In this document: one piece after another, positions 18,274-28,112 of the stretch
Layout of the letters: each line of letters begins with the position of its first letter
How positions within the stretch are numbered: the first letter of the stretch is position 1
From: Aureimonas sp. Leaf427
GTDB taxonomy: Bacteria; Pseudomonadota; Alphaproteobacteria; Rhizobiales; Rhizobiaceae
Length of the DNA stretch: 64,000 nucleotides
Assembly: GCF_001425485.1 (NCBI RefSeq)
Contig: NZ_LMQW01000034.1
Coordinates: 186,001 to 250,000 of the forward strand
Reading direction: 5' to 3'
Program-made: the position numbers and the translations under genes
Notes under the pieces: model-generated
Seen by the model: only the letters and a program-made list of their open reading frames with translations
Told to the model about the DNA's origin: nothing
Database searches by the model: none

Positions 18274-19209
18274 TTGGCCGACAGACATGCCCTTCCCGAT
18301 TCGATCGACGCCACGCAGGCTCTGCTCGATTCGGAAAACTACGTCGCCGACCGATCGCTCGCGACCGTGCTCTTTCTCGCCCTGCGCATGGGCCGGCCCC
18401 TGTTCCTCGAAGGCGAGGCCGGGGTGGGCAAGACGGAGATCGCCAAGGTTCTGGCCGCCGCGCTCGACCGGCCGCTGATCCGCCTCCAGTGTTACGAGGG
18501 GCTCGACGTCTCCTCCGCGCTCTACGAGTGGAACTATGCCGCGCAGATGATCGAGATCCGCATGCGCGAGGCCTCCGGCGATACGGCCAAGGACGCGATG
18601 CGCTCCGAGATCTTCTCGGAACGCTTCCTGATCCGCCGTCCCATCCTCCAGGCGCTGGAGGGCGCGCCGGGCCGGGCGCCCGTGCTCCTGATCGACGAAC
18701 TCGACCGGACCGACGAGGCGTTCGAGGCGTTCCTTCTGGAGGTCCTCTCGGACAATCAGGTGACCATTCCCGAGCTGGGCACGATCCGCGCGGCCGAGCC
18801 GCCGATCGTCATCATCACGACCAACCGCACGCGCGAGATTCACGACGCGCTGAAGCGCCGCTGCCTCTACCACTGGGTCGACTACCCCGCCTCCGACCGC
18901 GAGCTTCAGATCGTGCGCCGCAAGGCGCCACGCGCCAATGCGGAGCTTGCGGCCGAACTCGTCGCCTTCGTGCAGCGTCTGCGGCGGATCGATCTTTTCA
19001 AGGCGCCGGGCGTTGCCGAGACGATCGACTGGGCGAATGCGTTGACGGAGCTGAACGCCGTCGCGCTCGATCCCGCCCACGTCTCGGACACGCTGGGCGT
19101 GCTCCTGAAATATCAGGACGACATCGCCCGCATGGAGAAGGGCGAGGGGCGCGCGATCCTGGCGGAGGTTCAGGCCGAGGTCCGGCGGGGCCTGCAGGCG
19201 GCGGGCTGA
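18274..19209 (+). CDS. coxD: AAA+ ATPase, MoxR/CoxD type
   Basis: A 311-residue MoxR-family ATPase. Walker A is GEAGVGKTEIAK near residue 47, Walker B LLIDELDRTDEAFEAF near 145, and sensor 1 is IVIITTNRTREIHDALKRRC. In CO dehydrogenase and related molybdenum hydroxylases, CoxD helps insert the copper/sulfido ligand into the active site, working with CoxE. No ATG fits; a TTG at 18274 has a GAGGGAG site nine bases upstream and gives MADRHALPDS. It is followed by coxE eight bases on. Confidence 0.85.
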   Translation: MADRHALPDSIDATQALLDSENYVADRSLATVLFLALRMGRPLFLEGEAGVGKTEIAKVLAAALDRPLIRLQCYEGLDVSSALYEWNYAAQMIEIRMREASGDTAKDAMRSEIFSERFLIRRPILQALEGAPGRAPVLLIDELDRTDEAFEAFLLEVLSDNQVTIPELGTIRAAEPPIVIITTNRTREIHDALKRRCLYHWVDYPASDRELQIVRRKAPRANAELAAELVAFVQRLRRIDLFKAPGVAETIDWANALTELNAVALDPAHVSDTLGVLLKYQDDIARMEKGEGRAILAEVQAEVRRGLQAAG

Positions 19210-19217
19210 GGCGGCTC

Positions 19218-20468
19218 GTGGACGGGGACCTTCCAGCGCGGGCCGAGCCGGACGGGCGGCTGGCCGACAACATCGCTTATTTCGCGCGCACGCTGCGCAA
19301 GGCCGGGCTGAAGCTCGGCCCGGCCGCGACGCTCGACGCGATCGCCGCGGTGAAGGCGGCCGGGATCGGGTCGCGCGACGATTTCTACTGGACGCTCCAC
19401 TGCGTGCTCGTCACGCGGCGGGAGGACGATGCGGTCTTCGACGAGGCCTTCCGGCTCTTCTGGCGTTCGCGCGAGCTGATCGAGAAGATGATCGCCATGT
19501 TCTCGCCGACCGCGCCCGGCCGAGACGTGATGCCGGAGAAGAAGAAGGCCGGCGAGAGCCGCGTCGCCGACGCTCTTTTCGAAGGCGCCAAGCGGCGGGA
19601 GACCGAGCAGAAGCGGCCCGAAATCGAGATCGACGCGAGCCTTACCGTGTCCGAGGCGGAGGTGCTGCGGGCCAAGGATTTCGCGCAGATGTCGGCCTCC
19701 GAGATCGAGCTGGCCAAGCGAGCCATCGCTTCGCTGCGCCTGCCCGCCGACTTCGTGCGCACGAGACGCTACCGCTCCGATCCGCGCGGCGAGCGCATCG
19801 ATCCCCGGCGAATGATGCAGGCCTCCATGAAGACCGGCGGCGCGTTGATCCTGCCGAAATACCGCTCGCGCCGGCAGGTGCATCCGCCGCTCGTCGTCAT
19901 CGCCGACATTTCCGGCTCGATGAGCCAGTACACGCGCATCTTCCTGCACTTCCTCCACGCTCTGACCGAGAAGCGCCGGCATGTGCACACGTTTCTCTTC
20001 GGCACGCGCCTCACCAACGTCACGCGCCAGATGCGCCATCGCGACCCCGACGATGCGCTGGCCGACTGCGCGGGGGCGGTGAAGGACTGGTCGGGCGGCA
20101 CGCGCATCGGCGAGGCGCTGCACGGCTTCAACAAGGCTTGGTCGCGCCGGGTGCTGACGCAAGGAGCGGTCGTGCTGCTCATCACGGACGGGCTGGAGCG
20201 CGACTCGATCGCCGAGCTGGAGGTGGAGATGGAGCGGCTGAAGAAGAGCTGTCGGCGCCTGATCTGGCTGAACCCGCTGCTGCGCTTCGACGGCTTTTCC
20301 GCACGGGCGCGCGGCGTGCGCGCCATGCTGCCCCATGTCGACGAGTTCCGCTCCGTCCACTCGCTGGAGGCGATGGCGGATCTCTGCGCCGCCTTGTCCG
20401 AGACGGGCGGGCCGGAAACGGACCCGCGCCGCTGGATCGCGGCCGCCGACTCGGCGCTCGCCGCCTGA
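19218..20468 (+). CDS. coxE: VWA-domain protein, CoxE type
   Basis: A 416-residue protein with an N-terminal helical region (LADNIAYFARTLRKAGLKLGP) and a C-terminal von Willebrand A domain carrying a MIDAS motif, DISGSMS, near residue 235. It starts with a GTG at 19218 (no nearby ATG fits). CoxE proteins act with the CoxD ATPase in maturing molybdenum hydroxylases. The pairing here with XdhC and a MocA-like cytidylyltransferase gene supports this role. No dehydrogenase subunits are visible in the window. Confidence 0.85.
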   Translation: MDGDLPARAEPDGRLADNIAYFARTLRKAGLKLGPAATLDAIAAVKAAGIGSRDDFYWTLHCVLVTRREDDAVFDEAFRLFWRSRELIEKMIAMFSPTAPGRDVMPEKKKAGESRVADALFEGAKRRETEQKRPEIEIDASLTVSEAEVLRAKDFAQMSASEIELAKRAIASLRLPADFVRTRRYRSDPRGERIDPRRMMQASMKTGGALILPKYRSRRQVHPPLVVIADISGSMSQYTRIFLHFLHALTEKRRHVHTFLFGTRLTNVTRQMRHRDPDDALADCAGAVKDWSGGTRIGEALHGFNKAWSRRVLTQGAVVLLITDGLERDSIAELEVEMERLKKSCRRLIWLNPLLRFDGFSARARGVRAMLPHVDEFRSVHSLEAMADLCAALSETGGPETDPRRWIAAADSALAA

Positions 20469-20484
20469 TACCGGGAGACAACCC

Positions 20485-20826
20485 ATGTCCGAACCATCCT
20501 CCATCGATCTCGACGTTCTCGCCACTGCCGAAGCCTGGGCCGGCGAAGGGCGGCGGCTGGCGCTGGCCACCGTCGTGGAGACCTGGGGCTCGGCGCCCCG
20601 GCCGGCCGGCAGCCGGCTCGTCATCGACGAGGAGGGCCGTTTCGAAGGCTCGGTGTCGGGGGGATGCGTCGAGGGTGCGGTCGTGACGGAGGCGATCGAG
20701 GCGATCGAGGCGGGTGCGCCTCGGATGCTGGAATTCGGCGTCGCCGACGAGACGGCCTGGCGCGTCGGGCTCTCCTGCGGCGGTCGCATTCGAGTCTATG
20801 TCGAGCCGATCGAGGCAAGCATCTGA
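20485..20826 (+). CDS. XdhC/CoxI N-terminal domain protein
   Basis: A 113-residue protein made only of the XdhC N-terminal domain: LATVVETWGSAPRPAGSRLVID, GSVSGGCVEGAV and the LSCGGRIRVYVEPI ending. XdhC proteins bind molybdenum cofactor, keep it sulfurated and hand it to the apo-dehydrogenase. Here the two XdhC domains are separate proteins: the Rossmann-type second domain is the next gene, overlapping by one base (TGATG). The ATG at 20485 is 16 bases after coxE. Confidence 0.88.
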   Translation: MSEPSSIDLDVLATAEAWAGEGRRLALATVVETWGSAPRPAGSRLVIDEEGRFEGSVSGGCVEGAVVTEAIEAIEAGAPRMLEFGVADETAWRVGLSCGGRIRVYVEPIEASI

Positions 20827-21521
20827 TGCGGATCGATCTTCTAAAAGCCCTGAATGCCGAGCGCGCGGCGCGGCGCGCGGTGGTGCAGGTGACGGATATT
20901 CGCGCCGGGACGAGCCGGATCGTGCGCGAGGCGGAGGCCCCTGGCGATCCGCTGGCCGAGGAGATCGGGCGGGCGCTCCGGGCGGGAAAGTCGGGTCTGC
21001 TGACGGTCCGCGAGACGGAGCTGTTCCTCAATGTCGAGGTGCCGCCGGCGCGCGTCGTCGTCATCGGCGCCGTCCATATCGGCCAGGCTCTCGCGCCGAT
21101 GGCGCGTCTGGCGGGGCTCGACGTCGAGATCGTCGATCCGCGCACGGCCTTCGCGACGCCCGAGCGCTTTCCGGGCGTCCCGCTCCACGCCGACTGGCCG
21201 GAGGATGCGCTGAAGGCCCGTCCGCTCGATGCCTATACGGCTCTGGTCGCGGTGACGCACGACCCGAAGATCGACGACATGCCGCTGAAGGCCGCGCTCG
21301 ACGCCGGCTGCTTCTATGTCGGGGCTCTCGGTAGCCGGAAGACCCATTCCAAGCGGCTGGAGCGACTCGCCGAAGCCGGGGCTTCGCAGGACCAGCTTTC
21401 CCGCATCGAGGCGCCGATCGGGCTCGATATCGGCGCGGTCTCGCCGGCGGAGATCGCCGTTGCCGTTCTCGGCTCGATCATTCGCGCGCTTCGGCGCCGG
21501 CCCTTCGGCGCGGCATCGTGA
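20826..21521 (+). CDS. XdhC C-terminal (Rossmann) domain protein
   Basis: A 231-residue protein with the XdhC C-terminal Rossmann-like domain: VVVIGAVHIGQALAPMARL near residue 78, the IVDPRTAFATPERF segment, VAVTHDPKIDDMPL and GALGSRKTHSKR. It starts with ATG overlapping the stop of the N-terminal half by one base, and its stop overlaps the GTG of the next gene (GTGA). It probably forms one functional unit with the product of 20485-20826. Confidence 0.88.
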   Translation: MRIDLLKALNAERAARRAVVQVTDIRAGTSRIVREAEAPGDPLAEEIGRALRAGKSGLLTVRETELFLNVEVPPARVVVIGAVHIGQALAPMARLAGLDVEIVDPRTAFATPERFPGVPLHADWPEDALKARPLDAYTALVAVTHDPKIDDMPLKAALDAGCFYVGALGSRKTHSKRLERLAEAGASQDQLSRIEAPIGLDIGAVSPAEIAVAVLGSIIRALRRRPFGAAS

Positions 21522-23125
21522 GGTTCGGGCCCGTCCCGCTCGACTTGGCGGAAGGGGCCATTCTCGCGCATGCCGCCAAGCTGCCGGACGGGCGCCTGCC
21601 GAAGGGGATGAGGCTTTCGGCGGGCGACGTGGCGCGCCTGAAAGCGGCGGGGCTAAGCGAGGTCGTGGCGGCCGTGCTCGAACCCGGCGATTTCACAGAG
21701 GACGAGGCGGCCGAACGGCTGGCGGCGGCGGGAGGGTCTCATGTCGAGGCCGGGCCGGCCGGGACGGGACGTGTGAACTTCTTCGCCGATGCGGCCGGGC
21801 TCTTCGTGCCGGACCGGCGGCTCGTCGATGCGCTGAACGCCCTCGATCCCGGCATCACGCTGGCGACGCTGGCCGCCTTCGCGCCGGTCGAGAGCGGCCG
21901 GATGGTCGCCACGGTAAAGATCATACCGCTTGCCGTGCCCGGCGCCTCGGTGGAGGCCGCGCTCGGGCTTCTCGCGAAGGGACCGGCCTTCCGCGTCGCG
22001 CCCTATCGAGCGCAGCGCGTGGCGCTGGTGCAGACGGAACTGCCGGGCGTCAAGAAGACCGTTCTGGACAAGACGCGGGGGGTGCTGGAGGCGCGGCTGG
22101 CGACGTCCGGCTCTACGATCGTCGGCGAGAGCCGCTGCCCGCATCGAAGCGCCGATCTGGCGGAGGCGCTGGAAGCGCTGCCGGACTGCGACCTGACGGT
22201 TGTCTTCGGCGCCTCCGCCGTGATCGACGCGGAGGACGTGATCCCCGCTGCCGTCGAGGCGGCTGGCGGGCGGGTTCTCCATCTCGGCATGCCGGTCGAT
22301 CCCGGAAATCTCCTGTTGCTGGCGGAACGGAAGGGGCGCCCCCTGATCGGCGCGCCGGGCTGCGCGCGGAGCATCAAGGAGAACGGTTTCGATTGGGTTC
22401 TCAGCCGGTTGCTCTGCGATCTGGATGTGGCGGGCGAGGATATCAGGGGCATGGGGGTCGGCGGGCTTCTGATGGAGATCGCGACCCGTCCGGCGCCCCG
22501 CGTGGCGGCCGCTACGCCTGGAGTGATCGACGCGGTGATCCTGGCGGCCGGGCGGTCCAGCCGCATGGAGGGGGCGCACAAGCTGCTGGCCCGCTTCGAC
22601 GGAACGGCGCTGATCCGCCGATCCGCGGAGACGGCGCTGGCGAGCGGGGCCCGCCGCGTCCACGTCGTCCTCGGCCATCGCGGCGCGGAGGTCGCGACGG
22701 AGCTGGCGGGGCTCGACGTGACGCTGGTCGAGAACGCGGACTTCGCCGAGGGGCTCTCGACCTCGCTGCGTGCCGGCTTTCGCGCCGCGCTGGCGGGGCC
22801 GAGGCCGCCGGACGGGGTCCTTGTCATGCTCGCCGACCAGCCGCTGCTGCGGCCGTCGGATCTCGATCGACTGGTCAAGGCCTTCAAGCCGGAGGGACAG
22901 GGTTCGATCGTCATCGCGACGGATGGGGGACGGCGGGCCAATCCGGTCGTCCTGTCGGCCGCCTATGCCGCAGAGATCGATGCCCTGAGAGGCGACGTTG
23001 GAGCGAAGCTGCTGATCACCCGCCATGGCGAAGCCGTCCGCGAGGTCGAACTCGGCAAGGCCGCGGGTGTCGATGTCGATACGCGGGAGGCGGTGGAGCA
23101 GGCGGGTGGCGTGCTGACCTCGTAA
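21518..23125 (+). CDS. MoeA/MogA-like domain fused to MocA-type molybdopterin cytidylyltransferase
   Basis: A 535-residue fusion. The N-terminal 330 residues form the molybdopterin-binding (MogA/MoeA-like) domain, with RGVLEARL and the VVFGASAVIDAEDVIPAAVEAAGG and GAPGCARSIKENGFDWVLSR segments. The C-terminal 190 residues are a MobA-like nucleotidyltransferase: VILAAGRSSRMEGAHKLL near residue 343 and the metal-binding LADQPLLRPSDL. Such fusions convert Mo-molybdopterin to the cytosine dinucleotide form used by xanthine/CO dehydrogenases. Translation starts at GTG 21518, coupled to the gene before. Confidence 0.85.
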   Translation: MRFGPVPLDLAEGAILAHAAKLPDGRLPKGMRLSAGDVARLKAAGLSEVVAAVLEPGDFTEDEAAERLAAAGGSHVEAGPAGTGRVNFFADAAGLFVPDRRLVDALNALDPGITLATLAAFAPVESGRMVATVKIIPLAVPGASVEAALGLLAKGPAFRVAPYRAQRVALVQTELPGVKKTVLDKTRGVLEARLATSGSTIVGESRCPHRSADLAEALEALPDCDLTVVFGASAVIDAEDVIPAAVEAAGGRVLHLGMPVDPGNLLLLAERKGRPLIGAPGCARSIKENGFDWVLSRLLCDLDVAGEDIRGMGVGGLLMEIATRPAPRVAAATPGVIDAVILAAGRSSRMEGAHKLLARFDGTALIRRSAETALASGARRVHVVLGHRGAEVATELAGLDVTLVENADFAEGLSTSLRAGFRAALAGPRPPDGVLVMLADQPLLRPSDLDRLVKAFKPEGQGSIVIATDGGRRANPVVLSAAYAAEIDALRGDVGAKLLITRHGEAVREVELGKAAGVDVDTREAVEQAGGVLTS

Positions 23126-23149
23126 ATCGGATCAGAAGACTTCGCCATG

Positions 23150-23320
23150 TCACTGGTCGGAAACGGTTTTGGTTACTGGCTTCCGCGTCTTCGACTCGTT
23201 CCGGCAGCGGTCCGAGCAGAATTTGACCTCTTCCCAGGTCTTCTCCCATTTCTTGCGCCAGACCATGGGCCGGCCGCACTGGACGCAGGTCTTGACCGGC
23301 AGGTCGCCCTTTCGGCGCAT
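23150..23320 (-). CDS. DUF2256 zinc-ribbon-like small protein
   Basis: A 56-residue protein with two Cys pairs, CVQCGRPMVWRKKWEKTWEEVKFCSDRC, the DUF2256 signature. A strong AGGAG site in front of 23320 fixes the start; the longer frame adds unrelated residues. The family is often found beside photolyase or cryptochrome genes, as here. Zn binding by the four cysteines is inferred. It is divergent from the SDR gene 125 bases away. Confidence 0.88.
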   Translation of the reverse strand: MRRKGDLPVKTCVQCGRPMVWRKKWEKTWEEVKFCSDRCRNESKTRKPVTKTVSDQ

Positions 23321-23445
23321 GGGATTCTCCTTTTCCGATCCATGTCGGCTTTTCCCTCGGAAAGGCGAGGCACCGCGCCGTCCCGTCGCACTTGATGTTC
23401 GGCCCCAGGCACGCATCTGGCGCGGGAACGGACGCGGGAGGTGGC

Positions 23446-24167
23446 ATGGGACGGTATCTGGTACTCGGGGCGGTCGGCGGCATCGGCGAGGCGACGGCGC
23501 GACGGCTGGCGAAGGCGGGGCACGACCTCGTTCTCACGGGGCGGGATGCGGGCGCCGTCGAGGTGCTGGCCGAGGAGATCGGGGCCGAGGCGGTCGTCGC
23601 GGATGTCCTCTCGGGCGGGTTCACAGAGGCCGTCGCCGAGGCGTCGGGCGATCGGCTGGACGGCTTGCTCTATGCGGTCGGCACGATCACGCTGAAGCCG
23701 TTCGAGCGTTTGAAGGACGATGACTTCCTGCACGATTTCAGGATCAACGCGCTCGGAGCTGCCAAAACGGTTCAGGCAGCCTTGCCGGCGCTGAAGGCAG
23801 CCGAGGCGGGGGCGAGCGTCGTGCTCTTCTCGACCGTCGCGGTGGACCAGGGCTTTGCGGCCCACGCGTCGATCGCGATGGCGAAGGGCGCCGTGGTCGG
23901 GCTGGTTCGCTCGCTGGCGGCGGAGTTCGCGCCGGCGATCCGCGTCAACGCCATCGCCCCGTCGCTGACCGAGACGCCGCTTGGCCAGAAGGTCGCCGGC
24001 AACGAACGGATGGCCGAGGCCGTCGCCAAGATGCACCCGATCCCGCGCCTCGGCGAGGCCGACGACATGGCCGCCATGGCCGAGCTGCTTCTGGCCGGCG
24101 GCACCTGGATCACCGGTCAGGTCATCGCAATCGACGGCGGGCGCTCGACGCTTCGCGTGGTGCGAAG

Positions 24168-24171
<4 letters not shown>
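23446..24171 (+). CDS. SDR-family protein lacking the catalytic Tyr
   Basis: A 241-residue short-chain dehydrogenase fold. The N-terminal GAVGGIG turn binds the cofactor (G-x-x-G-x-G). The catalytic Ser is plausible in VVLFSTVAV, and Lys in AMAKGAV, but the residue four before Lys is Ile, not Tyr, so the YxxxK motif is broken. The second half of the fold (VNAIAPSLTETPL, TGQVIAIDGG) is normal. It may not be a dehydrogenase. It starts after a GGGAGG site at 23446 and overlaps the photolyase gene by four bases. Confidence 0.82.
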
Positions 24172-25707
<1,536 letters not shown>

Positions 25708-25709
<2 letters not shown>

Positions 25710-25870
25710 AGCATCGAGCGCGATCGGGGACGCATGTTGCCGGGTTCTTTCGCCCCAATGTCGTCGGCCTTCGCCTGCGGCCGTAGCGCCGCTACGACCT
25801 TGTCGAACGCCTTGACCTTGAACCGAAATCCCGCCGGCATCACAGCGTCCCCTATCGCCCCCGATGCTCT
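25708..25870. repeat. MITE-like inverted-repeat element (163 bp)
   Basis: Arms of 26 bases at 25708-25733 and 25845-25870 match in 23 positions as inverted repeats, starting AGAGCATCG. The phrB stop codon lies in the left arm. The interior is non-coding and partly palindromic. No target-site duplication is evident. Its ends differ from those of the repeat at 11912, so it is a separate family. Confidence 0.6.
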
Positions 25871-25992
25871 CGACGGGCAGCGATCCGACTTGCCCGAAAC
25901 CGCTCCACACCGTTAGGATTTCGTTAACCAACCAAGCGCAGCATTCGATCAGCCGGCAAGGCAATCCACCGGCGACGAGATGGAGCGTGTCG

Positions 25993-26274
25993 ATGCAAAA
26001 GCGAGTTGCAGACCCGGACTTCCAGAAGATGCTCGGCGGATACGGGCTGACCACGGCCGAGATCCTCTACCGGATGCCGGACCATCCGAGCTTCCTCCAG
26101 ACCTTCCACTGGCAGTTCGCGGATCTGGCGCCCGACTATCCCCGGCTGAAGCGCTTTCTCGACCATTGGGAGCGCGAGGTCGAAGCGGCGATCCACTCCG
26201 TGCGCGTGATGCATGCCGGGCTCATCGGCCCGCGCGAGGTGCGCATGGTGCGGGACCTCGGGCACCTGCACTGA
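25993..26274 (+). CDS. usg: Usg family protein
   Basis: A 93-residue protein with the Usg signature: GYGLTTAEILYRMPDHPSFLQTFHWQ, then an FLDHWEREVEAAIHSVRV helix and the GPREVRMV end. The family is small, alphaproteobacterial and of unknown function; it was first seen near tryptophan genes. A GTG two codons earlier (25987) is an alternative start. No trp gene is adjacent here. Confidence 0.88.
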   Translation: MQKRVADPDFQKMLGGYGLTTAEILYRMPDHPSFLQTFHWQFADLAPDYPRLKRFLDHWEREVEAAIHSVRVMHAGLIGPREVRMVRDLGHLH

Positions 26275-26296
26275 CGAACGAGCGGACACGTCATAC

Positions 26297-26379
26297 CAAC
26301 GGCCGAGGATGCTTGCGCATCCGGCCGTTGAAGAAATTTCGAATGTCTTAATTGTATCGGAGGCTTAAGACATTCGAAA
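26297..26379. terminator. two hairpins after usg
   Basis: The first hairpin, CAACGGCCG...GATGC closing onto GCATC...CGGCCGTTG, is at 26297-26329 with a short TTGC loop and a two-base bulge. The second has perfect 15-base arms at 26337-26351 and 26365-26379 (TTTCGAATGTCTTAA and its complement). They sit between the convergent usg and radC genes, so they likely stop transcription from one or both sides. Confidence 0.6.
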
Positions 26380-26384
26380 ACGGA

Positions 26385-26417
26385 ATATCGAGAGTCATTT
26401 TCAATGACTCTCGATAT
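26385..26417 (-). terminator. terminator at the radC 3' end
   Basis: Perfect 15-base arms at 26385-26399 and 26403-26417 enclose a three-base loop. On the minus strand the hairpin starts at the radC stop codon and is followed by TCCGTTTT, a usable intrinsic terminator. Confidence 0.6.
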
Positions 26418-26563
26418 CACATCAGCCGCAGGCCCTTCAGGCTGGCATGGCCGGAGCGGCCGACGATGATGTGGTCGTGGACGGCGATGCCGAGGGGCTT
26501 GGCCGTCTCCACGATCGTCTTCGTCATCTCGATATCGGCGCGCGAGGGCGTCGGATCGCCCGA

Positions 26564-27503
26564 CGGATGATTGTGGAGGTCAATCACCCAATCTAAATCA
26601 TTGAACAGACTCAATAATTTAGCTTCGTCACTGGGGGCGGTATGGTGCCGTGGATTGGGATCTGTACCGAATTTGGCATCCGATTCAGTGGGTTAAAGCC
26701 AATTTTCAAGGAAAAGTTGTCCACAGAAAACTAGCAGTAGCAGCGGCTTGGCATGTTCCAGCGCAAGCCGCTGGAAGGGTGGTCAATCGGATGACGACGC
26801 GCCAACCAATTCTCTGGGAACGAGTACGGTATCCCCGAACTTGGTAGCGACGATAGCTTGGCAGGCGGCTACCAGCGGTGTTTCGCAATGCTCCGTCGTG
26901 TACTCCTCACCTCCAGCGTAATAGACATTCGCATACCAGCGCTCGGACATCTCGGTCCCTTCCATCCCGTCATGCGCTTCGGGAATTAGCGCTACTTGGT
27001 AGTGCGCGATAAGGGGGCCGCCCTCTTTCCAGTCGGCGTCAGGGCAGTAGTCGTAGCAGCTCGTCACACCTTTCCTTCCTGGCTTGATATATCCAACAAG
27101 CCCCCGGCTCTTCGCAGTCACACAGCGCGGGTTTATGGCCTCCCACCAGTGCGCTTCACCATTCTTCCAGTCGCCTTCCTCAATACGCTGGACCTCACAG
27201 CCAACCGTCACTGCAACAGCGTAGCGAAGCGCCGCGCCGATGAGGTCGGCCGTCTTCACTTCAATCATTTCCATAGGACTTCCTCGCAGCGGTATACCGC
27301 TGTCAATTCGTTGGTTTTTGGGTGGGGACAGTTTCCCCTCTTGGTGCCGTTAATTGGGGTCGGTAAGGCTCAAAAGTGCCTAAGTCCCGCCACCGTCTGG
27401 GCTATTCGATTTTACAAGCTAAACCACTGAAATACCATTGTGATTTACAATTATCTTCAGTGAACGAGCGTGACCGAAAAAGGGGGTGTCGGATGTTTGT
27501 GGA
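26564..27503. mobile_element. small insertion in radC, no recombinase gene
   Basis: Imperfect direct repeats, CGGATGATTGTGGA at 26564-26577 and CGGATGTTTGTGGA at 27490-27503 (13 of 14), flank a 926-base unit that is much less GC-rich than the host. Just inside are a 24-base direct repeat, 26643-26666 and 27342-27365 (20 matches, TGGTGCCGT core), and an inverted TTCAGTGG-TTA pair at 26684 and 27420. The only gene is a DUF2591-like one. Tn554-family transposons and similar tyrosine-recombinase islands are known to target radC, so this may be a non-autonomous relative. That link is inference. Confidence 0.7.
26783..27274 (-). CDS. phage-type DUF2591 (NinX-like) protein
   Basis: A 163-residue protein on the radC insertion. 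The N terminus has the pattern of DUF2591: VKTADLIGAALRYAVAVTVGCE, then a YCPDADWKEGGPLI segment and a C-terminal PLVAACQAIVATKFGDTVLVP block. That family is found in phages and is of unknown function. A GAGGAAG site precedes the ATG at 27274, and a perfect 14-base palindrome (AGCGGTATACCGCT, 27287-27300) sits 12 bases further up, possibly an operator. It is clearly foreign by base composition. Confidence 0.7.
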   Translation of the reverse strand: MEMIEVKTADLIGAALRYAVAVTVGCEVQRIEEGDWKNGEAHWWEAINPRCVTAKSRGLVGYIKPGRKGVTSCYDYCPDADWKEGGPLIAHYQVALIPEAHDGMEGTEMSERWYANVYYAGGEEYTTEHCETPLVAACQAIVATKFGDTVLVPRELVGASSSD

Positions 27504-28112
27504 CGAGGATCACGGCGGTGGCGGAAAGCTCCAGCGCGCGGCGCACGATCTCGCGCGGATAGACCGGCGTGTGGTCGACGGTGCCGGTCTGCTGGACCTC
27601 GTCGGCGATCAGCGTGTTCTTCTTGTCGAGAAAGAGGATGCGGAACTGCTCTCGCTCCTCGTAGGCCATGGCCGCCTTGCAATAGGCGAGGACGGCCGAC
27701 CATGAGGACAGGATCTCACGGTCCACGACGCTGGAGCGGAGCGCCCGCTCGTTCAGCGCGGCGAGGATCGACAGGTCGAGCGCGGAGGCCGCTCCCATGC
27801 CCGGCACTTCGACGAGACGTGCCGGTGGCGCGTTCAGGACCTCCGACAGGGAGCCGAAGCGCTTCATCAGGCCCTTGGCGATCGGCTTCACGTCGCGGCG
27901 GGGGATCGTGCGGAAAAGGACGAGCTCCAGAAGCTCGTAATCGGCGAGCGCCGTCGGGCCGGCTTCCGAGAAACGCTCGCGCAGCCGGTCGCGATGGCCG
28001 TCGTGGTGCCGCTCGGGCTTGGCCTCGGCTTTCGCGCCGCGCGGCGCAGGCGCGGCGGACTCGAAGAGGCCGGCGGGGCGCTCGAGGTCCTCGTCGGCCG
28101 AATCCATGGCGC

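Larger units (their letters stand above)
26417..28107 (-). pseudogene. radC: radC interrupted by a 926-bp insertion
   Basis: The 5' part, 28107 down to about 27503, encodes the RadC N-terminal half: the [28 protein letters not shown] helix-hairpin region, [10 protein letters not shown] and the start of the JAB fold up to AVILVHKHP. It then runs ten residues into the insertion and stops at 27457. The 3' part (26577 down to 26417) resumes exactly at the JAB metal-binding motif [11 protein letters not shown] and continues to the normal C terminus DHIIVG...SLKGLRLM. An in-frame ATG at 26614 inside the insert could start the 3' part. Deleting one repeat unit (26564-27489) rebuilds the whole reading frame. 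RadC function is unknown despite its name. It starts five bases after the map stop. Confidence 0.85.
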
